Assembly (NCBI GenBank): GCA_022559845.1
Contig: CM040120.1
Span: forward strand, 164,654,334-164,718,333
Direction of reading: 5' to 3'
Origin: Amorphophallus konjac
Taxonomy: Eukaryota; Streptophyta; Magnoliopsida; Alismatales; Araceae
Length of the DNA: 64,000 nucleotides
Shown here: piece by piece, positions 1 to 9,209 of the stretch
How the letters are laid out: every line of letters starts with the position of its first letter
Position numbering within the stretch: position 1 is the stretch's first letter
The notes under the pieces: model-generated
What the model was told of the DNA's origin: nothing
What the model saw: the letters and a program-made list of their open reading frames with translations, nothing else
The model's database searches: none
Program-made: the position numbers and the translations under genes

Positions 1-909
1 TCTGCCCTAGCAGCCTTCCACACCTCCCCCCACATCTCCCTCCTACTACTCATCCATTCCCCTTCACCATTCAACAACCCCTCATCCCCATTTCATGAAC
101 ACCTGGAGCTACACCGAAGGTTCTGTTCGCAGCTGAGGATCTGCAGAGAACCAACGTCTTGCAAATCTGGCCATGACTTCATGTCGGCGTCCCCGGAAGC
201 ACAAGTGGTATCAGCGGAAGCGTCTTCCTATCCTCTTGGGAACGGCGATTGTCTCGTCCCATTCTGAGCTTGTGGCTGCCCGGAGGAGCCGATCTCCCCA
301 GACTGTCAACCTGAAGCAACTTGCAGAGACTACCACGGCCACCCTCTTGAGAACCTTGAGGCAGGACTTGGCTGGAATCTTCTACGACATGTCTACTTTC
401 AGGAACAAGAAGCGGAACCCCGTTCGGCATCCGGAGCTAAGAATTATCAATTTTCTTCCCCGGGTGCGCCGTTCTGTTCCCTCTGGGACTGAACAGACAC
501 CCATTTACTGTATGGGATCTATCTGTCTACTCCGGCATCCTATGGCATCCCCGTGGGTCTCGTTTCTAAGAGAACTCGACAGTGATTCCAACGACTCCAG
601 CCACGCTTGATTCAGAGATCGGGAACGCTCATGACGGCCTCGTCTTTCTGTTGTTGTGGTACCATAGCACTCAAATCCGGAACTCAGGGGTCCTGTTCGC
701 GGCTCTTCCCCAACCACCACCGTCAACCAGAAAATTCCATAAAAATTGGACGTCAACCTGATCCAACCCCGAAGATTTTCCCACTGGTCTCATCGATAAC
801 AAAATTCGAGAGTGGCCACAGCAGCGTCAACTTCAACTGTCTGTCCCCTGTTCCAGAGAACGGGAAGAACCAGCGTCTTCCATCCGTTCGGCTTCTATTT
901 CAGCGTTTC
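1..909. other. Unassigned target sequence left of the ABC complex
   Basis: I recognise no gene or named repeat here. The longest open frame is 145 codons (173-610, +), has no family I know, and looks like chance. Short phrases recur loosely (GTCAACCTGA near 306 and 754, GAGAACC/GAGAACG with CGTCTT near 147 and 856), hinting at an old degenerate repeat. The sequence continues in the same register at 13054, because the ABC element between them is flanked by a 5-bp target duplication. It may be part of another, undetected transposon. Confidence 0.4.
905..909. repeat. Target-site duplication GTTTC, left copy
   Basis: GTTTC directly precedes the first TG of LTR A. The same five bases directly follow the last CA of LTR C at 13049-13053. 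A 5-bp duplication is what Gypsy integrase makes, so the whole three-LTR block descends from one insertion. Confidence 0.9.
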
Positions 910-2949
910 TGTAATACCCTGGATCCTTGGTAGGTCTTGCTGGATCTTCATTGGATCTTTTGGATTGATTTCGGTGAGTTTCGGTTCGCTTTGGTGGCTT
1001 CCGAGTTGAGCTTTATGAGCCGTGTGGGTTTTTCTCTCGTACTAGTTACGGAACCCTACGGTGAGTTTGTTTCTCAGTTCCTCGACTCGCGGATGCTACA
1101 GCGACGATGTACTCTTCGAGCCGGTCGTTTCGACTATTTTTGCATATTTTTCGAAGATAGGGCCAGAAATCGGATTTTTCAGAAATTAGGAAAATTCCTA
1201 ATTTCTTTTCCTTTTTCTTTCCTTTTCCTCTCTCCTCCTTCTCATTCGCACGCTCGCCTCTCTCTCTCCCGTTCTCTCTCGTTCTCCCGCCTTCTCGCCT
1301 CTGGCTGCAGACGGAGGGGTGCAGGGGCGTGCTGGTGATGACGACATGCTGCTGAGGTGCGTGATAGTGCGAGGATCGAGATGGATTTGGCGCGATCCTG
1401 AACGGTAGATTCAAAGTCGACGGTTCGGTTCACGGTGCAATTTTCAGCGCGGTTTAGTCCCTTCGGGGCACGGTTTCTTCGGTGGGGATAGGGTGATGGT
1501 TCCTCACTTATTCCTCTCTGTTTTCCCTGCCATTGCACGTCGTTCGGCAAGGAAACGGCCGAGTTTGGGCTTGTTTAGTCTAAACCGTGATTTTCGGAGT
1601 TTTTAGGGTTCGCCAAAAACGGCAAGCATTTGTAGCTCGGTTAGTGTTGAACTGACCGTTAGGATGTTAGGATCCCATCCATGCTTGTTTTGTGTTGATC
1701 GGTGGTCATTCGAGGCCGGTAGGAGCCCGGGAACCTCGTTGACCCATTTAGGGTTGATTCATTGGAATCGCCCGGATCTTGTGTTTTTGTGGTTGCATGT
1801 GGGCTTTTGAGCCGTTTTATGTTGTTCTTTATCGTTTGGGTTTGGTTCCCCTGCGTTTCGGCGTGAATGGGGCGTGGAATGGTCCGGTTTGGCCATTCCC
1901 TTGTTTTCCCGCCGTGACCGATATAGCGGTCGTTCCAGGGACCGTTACATGGCCCTGACGGCCCTACGATAGACCGCCACTTCGTTTGGCGTTTAGAGTT
2001 TTGTGGCTTCTGGGTGTGTGACGGCTCTGGAGAGGCGCGTCACACCCATGTAACGCGCCTGTGTTAACGCGTTACATTGCTTCGTCGTTTTGAGTTTTGG
2101 GGTTAAGTCGATTCCTCTAACACGCTTGACCCAGCGCGTTAGATGGATGTAACGCGCCCTGTGCTGGCCGTTACATTCCGTTTGACCGACGTTGACCATT
2201 AGAGGCGGTGCCTCTGACGGTGGTTCCCGCGTGCGTTAGGCCTGTGTAACGCGTCCTCTCTGGACCGTTACATGCTATTTTGGCTGAGTGGGGTTGCTGT
2301 GCCGTTGGATGTAACGGTGGGGCCCCTGTGCGTCAGGCGTTTGTAACGCGCCCTGTGCTGGCCGTTACATGCCTCTCAGCCTTATTTTTATCTTAAGCCA
2401 GTGTGTAGCGTGCCTGCTCCTGCACGTCAGGCGTGTGTAACGCGCTTGGCCTAGCGCGTTACATGGCTCGAGTTGCCGTGGGTTTTTGTCTTCGGTTTGT
2501 GGCTGTAACGCGCCTTATTCTACGTGTTAGGTGCTTGTAACGCGCCTGCCATGGCGCGTTACATTTGTTGTGTTTGCATTTTGGTCCGTGTTGGCCTTGA
2601 CGGCCCCGGTCGGGCGCGTCAGGTGTGTGTAGTGCGCCCTGTGCTGGCCGTTACATGCTATTTTCTATTTTTTAGAGTTGGTTAGGGCGGAGTGAGTGAC
2701 GGCTGCTCCCCCGACCGTCGCTTGGAGTGTAACGGCCCATGTCTAGACCGTCATATGCTTGTAGCGGTCTAGGGGTGGCGCGTTACATGCCTTGTGCTCC
2801 GATTTCCGTTCTTCCGATTTCTGCTTGTCTCGGCTTGGCCTTGTGGTCTGCCCGTTGTCCCGTGGATGTCTCCTGACGTCCTATGAGGGCTAGGACTACA
2901 TTGTAAGGTAGCCAGGAGTCTTTTTGCTTGTGGTAGGATTCTCTATCCT
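910..2949 (+). repeat. LTR A of ABC, 3' part deleted
   Basis: It matches LTR B from 3340 to about 5368 almost base for base. At the phrase TCTATCCT it jumps straight into the internal region, equivalent to 8819 in the next unit. About 1.8 kb of LTR and 1.6 kb of interior are missing. The first bases are TGTAATACCC, one transition from the TGTAATGCCC of B and C. Confidence 0.88.
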
Positions 2950-3339
2950 GTGTGCCAGGTGTTCCCTGTCGCCTTTGGCACTGGAGCCGATGATGTGGTC
3001 GAGCCGTCAGCTGTGAGGACTGTGTCTCCTTGTGTAAGTTGCCGCTTGCCGTGTCATCGTTGTGTTTCTCGATCGGTAGTTTGTTGTTGTGGCAGTCGTG
3101 TCTCCTTTTTTGTGAGACGTAAATGACGTTGCCCTGTTTCGGAGGTGTCGGACTTGTGTTCACTTGTGTCATGCTTGATCCAGAGCATGTGCTCATGATT
3201 CTGGTCTGACGGTGTTCCTCTGAATTGTGTTTCTTGAGATTTGTGTTGTTTTTGAGGTTGTGTTGTTGGGTTGTTCTTCCCTGCTTGTCCTTTGTTAGTC
3301 CTTAATTTCGAGGGCGAAATTTCTTAAAGGAGGGGAGGA
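2950..3339 (+). repeat. 3' end of ABC internal region, first copy, with polypurine tract
   Basis: This 390-bp piece is collinear with 8820-9209. It ends in the purine run AAAGGAGGGGAGGA (3326-3339) directly before the TG of LTR B, as expected for the primer of plus-strand DNA synthesis. No coding frame of note is present. Confidence 0.85.
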
Positions 3340-6300
3340 TGTAATGCCCTAGATCCTTGGTAGGTCTTGCTGGATCTTCATTGGATCTTTTGGATTGGTT
3401 TCAGTGAGTTTCGGTTCGCTTTGGTGGCTTCCGAGTTGAGCTTTACGAGCCGTGTGGGTTTTTCTCTCGTACTAGTTACGGAACCCTACAGTGAGTTTGT
3501 TTCTCAGTTCCTCGACTCGCGAATGCTACAGCGACGATGTACTCTTCGAGCCGATCGTTTCGACTATTTTTTCGTATTTTTCAGAGATAGGGCCAGAAAT
3601 CGGATTTTTCGGAAATTAGGAAAATTCCTAATTTCTTTTCCTTTTTCTTTCCTTTTCCTCTCTCCTCCTTCTCATTCGCACGCTCACCTCTCTCTCTCCC
3701 GTTCTCTCTCGTTCTCCCACCTTCTCGCCTCCGACTGTAGACGGAGGGGTGCAGGGGCGTGCTGGTGACGTCGAGATGCTGCTGAGGTGCGCGATAGTGC
3801 GAGGATCGAGATTGATTTGACGCGATCCCGAACGGTAGATTCAAAGCCGACGGTTCGGTTCGTGGTGCGATTTTCAGTGCGGTTTAGTCCCTTCGGGGTA
3901 CGGTTTCTTCGGTGGAGGTAGGGTGATGGTTCCTCACTTCTTCCTCTCCGTTTTCCCTGCCATTGCACGTCATTCGGCAAGGAAACGGCCTAGTTTGGGC
4001 TTGTTTAGTCTAAATCATGATTTTCGGAGTTTTTAGGGTTCGCCGGAAAACGGCAACCATTTGTAGCTCGGTTAGTGTTGAACTGACCGTTTGGATGTTA
4101 GGATCCCATCCATGCTTGTTTTGTGTTGATCGGTGGTCATTCGAGGCCGGTAGGAGCCCGGGAACCTCGTTGACCCATTTAGGGTTGATTCATTGGAATC
4201 GCCCGGATCTTGTGTTTTTGTGGTTGCATGTGGGCTTTTGAGCCGTTTTATGTTGTTATTTGTCGTTTGGGTTTGGTTCCCCTGCGTTTCGGCGTGAATG
4301 GGGCGTGGAATGGGCCAGTTTGGCCATTCCCTTGTTTTTCCGCCGTGACCGATATAGCGGTCGTTCCAGGGACCGTTACATGGCCCTGACGGCCCTACGA
4401 TAGACCGCCACTTCGTTTGGCGTTTAGAGTTTTGTGGCTTCTGGGTGTGTGACGGCTATGGGGAGGCGCGTCACACCCATGTAAGGCGCCTGTGTTAACG
4501 CGTTACATTGCTTCGTCGTTTTGAGTTTTGGGGTTAAGTTGGTTCCTCTAACGCGCTTGACCCAGCGCGTTAGATGGATGTAACACGCCCTGTGCTGGCC
4601 GTTACATTCCGTTTGACCGACGTTGACCATTAGAGGTGGTTCCCCCGTGCGTTAGGCCTGTGTAACGCGTCCTCTCTGGACCGTTACATGCTATTTTTAC
4701 TGAGTGGGGTTGCTGTGCCGTTGGATGTAACGGTGGGGCCCCTGTGCGTCAGGCGTTTGTAACGCGCCCTGTGCTGGCCGTTACATGCCTCTCAGCCTTT
4801 GTTTTTGTCTTAAGCCAGTGTGTAGCGCGCCTGCCCCTGCACGTCAGGCGTGTGTAACGCGCTTGGCCTAGCGCGTTACATGGCTCGAGTTGCCGTGCGT
4901 TTTTGTCTTTGGTTTGTGGCTGTAACGCGCCTTATTCTACGTGTTAGGTGCTTGTAACGCGCCTGCCATGGCGCGTTACATTTGTTGTGTTTGCATTTTG
5001 GTCCGTGTTGGCCTTGACGGCCCCGGTCGGGCGCGTCAGGTGTGTGTAGTGCACCCTGTGCTGGCCGTTACATGCTATTTTCTATGTTTTAGAGTTGGTT
5101 AGGGCGGAGTGAGTGACGGCTGCTCCCCCGACCGTCGCTTGGAGTGTAACGGCCCAGGTCTAGACCGTCATATGCTTGTAGCGGTCTAGGGGTGGCGCGT
5201 TACATGCCTTGTGCTCCGATTTCCGTTCTTCCGGTTTCTGCTTGTCTTGGCTTGGCCTTGTGGTCTGCCCGTTGTCCCGTGGATGTCTCCTGACGTCCTA
5301 TGAGGGCTAGGACTACGTTGTAAGGTAGCCAGGAGTCTTTTTGCTTGTGGTAGGATTCTCTATCCTACTCTTGTGTGTGTCTTTGGTTGGGTTCCGGTCA
5401 ACCTGGGGTGACCCCGGGGTTGATGAGTAGCCCTGTGTGTGTCTCAGTGGTTTTGTCCGGCCCGAGACACTGGTTCTAGATACCTCGATGAATTGCCTTA
5501 CCTCGGTTTGCGCATCCAGGTGTGCTGAGGGTTGCTGGTGTTCCCTCAGGTCTCCGTGTGTTGTTTTCTGCGGAGCGTTGTTTCTTCTAGCTTAGGATTA
5601 GACCGATTGGCGGCTTGTTCCGCTGTTTGTGATGATCTTTTCGTTGAGTCGTCCGACTCAAGGATCGTTACGTTGTAGGTCTAGTTGCCTTATCCTGAGT
5701 CTGTTCAGCGGTGGTTGTACTGCCAGGAGTGCTGTCTGTTCGTGCGACAGGGTTTGTGTGCTGTCTGCACTTTAGCACTCGTGTTTTCGAGTCTTGTGCC
5801 TCATGAGCCTCCGTTTGTTGTTACCCTTTGGTCTCTTGAGTGCCGGCCCGCTTGCGGATAGCGGAGGGTTCCCGTACACGGTTTGTAAGCTAGTTCCGTG
5901 GGCTCCCAGCCAACGATAGCATCCTGCCGAGGGAGAAAACTAGCTAGAGGACCTGGTTTTGTCTAGAGCCAGTGTGTGCACACGTTGTTAGGGACTGAGG
6001 ACTTACGTCGACGGACGTGACCCTGACTAGTTACTTGTCTTGTTGTTGTTCTGTTTCTGGTTCAGCATCTGTTGGTGCTGCCTCTCCTTGGACTCGGAGC
6101 GGTTGTTCCTTGGACTTGGTTTTGAGTGCCTTGGCCTCCGCCGTTCTGGGCGTGTGTAGGTAGGTACTTGTGGCGCAGCGTAAGACGTTAGTGACGCAGC
6201 TGGCTGTTCCTGTGAGGAGGTGCTTCCGTCACGTGACACGTGACTCTCATCGTTTCTTGCGCATTGTGACCTTTGCGAGTGGCCCTCTCGTGGCTGTACT

Positions 6301-7185
6301 CGAGGTCGGTGCCCTGTTGCGTGCGCGACGTTCTGGTCGTGCGTGGGGCGGCGTGCACGGCGTTCTAGTCATTCTGGTTGTCGTCCGTCTGGGTCTTTTC
6401 TAGACCTTTTCTGTTTGTGTAGTTGGCTTTTGCCCTCTTCTCGGTTTTGGCCGACGGACTGGTGTACCATACCGTGTGAGTTTAGGGTTGACCATCTGTT
6501 GCCTTTTGGAGTAGCTTAAAGTGCCGTGTTCTCCTCAATGGCCGTGTTCCGGGTTTTGCGGCCTCGCTCTTTCTTTTGGTTGAGCTCCCCTTGCTCTTAG
6601 CATGTTCCCTACTCCTGCTGTCCATGTTCTATTTACAGCTTTGTAGTGTAGCTTTTCCTGCTTTGCTGCACTTGCTGTTTTACAGTTGCTTCCGTTGCAC
6701 TGTGCGTTTTCTAGTGGGGATCCGCGTGACCCCTACTGTGTTTCTGGTTAGAGACTCACCCCTGCTTTTCAGGTGGGTTTCGCCTTCTGCTTCCGCGTGG
6801 TTCCTGGAGTGTGCGTGCTCGTTGCGTGCCATTGCTGCCAGCTGGTACCTGCGTCAGGCTTCTCCCGACCTTTTGGTACGTCTTTCTTTTCTATCGACTG
6901 TACTGTGCTAGACTTGTTGTCTTTAGCTTTGGACTGACTCTGGGATATAATTGTTAATTTGAACAGTTAATTAAAAAGTAATTTTATTTCTGCTACTTTA
7001 GCAAACCTATCTAATGAAATTTAATTTCTTACTGTACTATCTATATGGCTTCAATGTACTCTACACGTGCCTTTTTCCCTTCGGAGCTTTCCCGCTCTTG
7101 GGAGGCCTCGCGGGTTCCATGCGGTATCACGCGTATCTGGTAGTCCTACCGGGTATGCCGGGTATCCGGAATCTGGGTCACTACA
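3340..7185 (+). repeat. LTR B of ABC, full length (3846 bp)
   Basis: Starts TGTAATGCCC and ends GTCACTACA. Layout: a pyrimidine-rich stretch (about 3645-3730) that resembles a plant 5' leader; a CpG-rich array of short palindromes (about 4345-5215, listed separately); a block with the dyad AAGCTAGTT...AACTAGC (about 5885-5985); GGGATCCGCGTGACCCC followed by CTTTTCAGG (about 6717-6776); and a U5-like end with GGTATCCGGAATCTGGGTCA. No clear TATA box was found. It serves as 3' LTR of the left unit and 5' LTR of the right unit. Confidence 0.92.
4345..5215. repeat. Array of about 18 short interrupted palindromes in LTR B
   Basis: About 18 units of 22-32 bp. Nearly every unit is an inverted repeat around a 6-10 bp spacer, for example TGTAACGCGC...GCGCGTTACA near 4855 and 4952, CTAACGCGC...GCGCGTTAG near 4549, and GTGACG...CGTCAC near 4450. 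The same array lies in LTR A (about 1915-2790) and LTR C (about 10200-11080). Many differences between copies are C-to-T or G-to-A changes at CpG sites. I know no function for it. Confidence 0.8.
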
Positions 7186-7188
7186 GCT

Positions 7189-7200
7189 TGGTATCAGAGC
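7189..7200 (+). other. Primer binding site, initiator-Met tRNA
   Basis: TGGTATCAGAGC lies 3 bp after the end of LTR B. It complements the 3' end of plant initiator methionine tRNA and marks the element as + strand. Confidence 0.92.
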
Positions 7201-9195
7201 AGTGTTCTGAGATGTTCGGAGTTCTTTTCTGAGCTATCAGAGCATTATCGTGTGAAGTACATGGGAATCTGAGATATACAGTTTCCAGAGTCGTGAAGGT
7301 CCAGTACAGTCTTCAGCTGGCTGTGGTTTGTGATTCTTTGTTGCGTTGTTTTTTTCGTATGTTGTCTTGTGCGTGCTGTTCTAGCACTGTACGAGATGGT
7401 TCTGCTCTCGTCAAGAAGTGACGAGGTGTTTCTTTTTCGTCGTTGCGTTTGTTCCGATCATGTTGTACTTGGCAGTGTTCGCCGGAAGGCTTGAATCTGC
7501 GGTACGTTGTTCGAGTCTTTCTCCGTGTGTTGTTCAGGTTGCTGTTGACCTTTGGCCTTGGTTTGCTGACCGTACGCGTTCTCACGTTGTCTTGGTCATC
7601 CCGGCTTAAGTCTGTTCAGCTCCTGATGTGTTTTGCTTCTGTCGAAGTGCTCGATTAGATTCCGTGTTTGAGAAGTTGCTCGGGCAAGCTAGGATTTCCC
7701 TTCCTGGTGAGCTTTTGTGGTTGAGCTTCTTGCTTCTCGTCCGTTCTGGTGGAATCTTTTCGAGGTTTGCCTTGGAATTGCTGTCTTAGTGATGCCTTTG
7801 TCCTGTGTCTGCTTAAGTGTGGACAACTTTATTTTGAGCCTGATCTACTCTTTGCTATACGGTTGCTTGGCTTTAGACTCCGTAATGGTGTTAAGAGCTG
7901 TTGTGCACCGTGTTGTCGTGCCGTGTCCAGCGGCCGATGTATTGAGAAGGCTCATTTGTCGTGTTCAGGACGTGAAGGTAAGCTGAGATCGATGCTTTCC
8001 CTGTGCTTTGTGCTGAAGCTGGTGCTCTTCTTTGGTTGCACATAGGCTCCTTGTGATCGGTTGTTCGTGAGATCGGTACTTGTGGCGTGTGATTTACGAA
8101 CTTTGTTGATTACGATGGCGCCCGGTGTGTGCTGAGGTGCGACTACCGAGGTTGTTATGTTGCCTGTGCGCGTTGTTGAGAGCGCAGCAGAAGTGTGTGG
8201 GTTGGCTACCCACTAGTCGAGAGGTCTGTTTCTTTCTCGATGGGACTTCGTCCGGGCTTCTTGTGCCTTGACTTCGTTTGTTGTCGCGCCGGTGCTGGTG
8301 TTTTTTTGGTGTTGGCATTGGCATTTGTGAGTATTGGAGAATTTGTCGGCATTCTTGCTGATTGAGTACCCTCTACTCTACATTTTCTTCTCTTGGGTGT
8401 TGTGCTCTCGAGCCGTGTTCGTAGTCCTTGAGTAGCATTCCCCGATGTTGTGGTTGTTTTGGTGCTGTTTCTCGTTGTTGTGGGTCTTTTTCTTGGTGGA
8501 CAGTTTGATGTGTGACCCGTTTCTCGTGGTCGTGTGCTCAGCTGTTCTTGTGCCTTGATGTGACCCTGCTTGCAGTGGTATTCTGTGGCCCTGCGTGTTG
8601 TGCGAAGCCGGAATCCTGCAGGTGCTGCCGTTGTGTTGTTTCTGTAAGTGCTGTTTCTCTATGATTTTGTGTCTCTGTCTTGGACCATTGTCTTGTCGGT
8701 CAGCCTTGCTGTACTCTTTTTCTCTAGAGTTAGCTTGCGACTCGATCAGATGTAATATCTGAGTGAGGACTAACTTGATTGTGTTTGTGGTCCGGTGCTG
8801 GTGTTGTCGTTGGTGTCCTGTGTGCCAGGTGTTCCTTGTCGCCTTTGGCACTGGAGCCGATGATGTGGTCGAGCCGTCAGCTGTGAGGACTGTGTCTCCT
8901 TGTGTAAGCTGCCGCTTGCCGTGTCATCGTTGTGTTTCTCGATCGGTAGTTTGTTGTTGTGGCAGTCGTGTCTCCTTTTTTGTGAGACGTAAACGACGTT
9001 GCCCTATTTGGGAAGTGTCAGACTTGTGTTCACTTGTGTCATGCTCGATCCAGAGCATGTGCTCGTGATTGTGGTCTGACGGTGTTCCTCTGAATTGTGT
9101 TTCTCGAGATTTGTGTTGTTTTTAAGGTTGTGTTTTTAGGTTGTTCTTCCCTGCTTCTCCTTTGTTAGTCCTTAATTTCGAGGGCGAAATTTCTT

Positions 9196-9209
9196 AAAGG
9201 AGGGGAGGA
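9196..9209 (+). other. Polypurine tract of ABC, second copy
   Basis: AAAGGAGGGGAGGA abuts the TG of LTR C. It is identical to the tract before LTR B. Confidence 0.88.

Larger units (their letters stand above)
7186..9209 (+). repeat. ABC internal region, non-coding (2.0 kb)
   Basis: It runs from the primer site to the polypurine tract. All open frames are short, lie on both strands and resemble no Gag or Pol. Just after the primer site (7296-7320) lies AAGGTCCAGTACAGTC, which recurs at the matching place in element M (37367-37391, reverse strand) and in weaker form in DE and Q, so part of the leader is conserved. The region is T/G-rich on this strand. Confidence 0.82.

Noticed and set aside
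173..610. 145-codon frame as a host gene
   Set aside because: No recognisable domain, no clear promoter or splice signals, and overlapping frames on the other strand; not supported as a gene.
7189..7200. tRNA gene fragments (TGGTATCAGAGC, seen five times)
   Set aside because: Each is a primer binding site next to an LTR; no cloverleaf can be formed around it.
8378..8851. 157-codon minus-strand frame in the ABC interior
   Set aside because: His/Gln/Thr-rich by base composition, no Gag or Pol motif.
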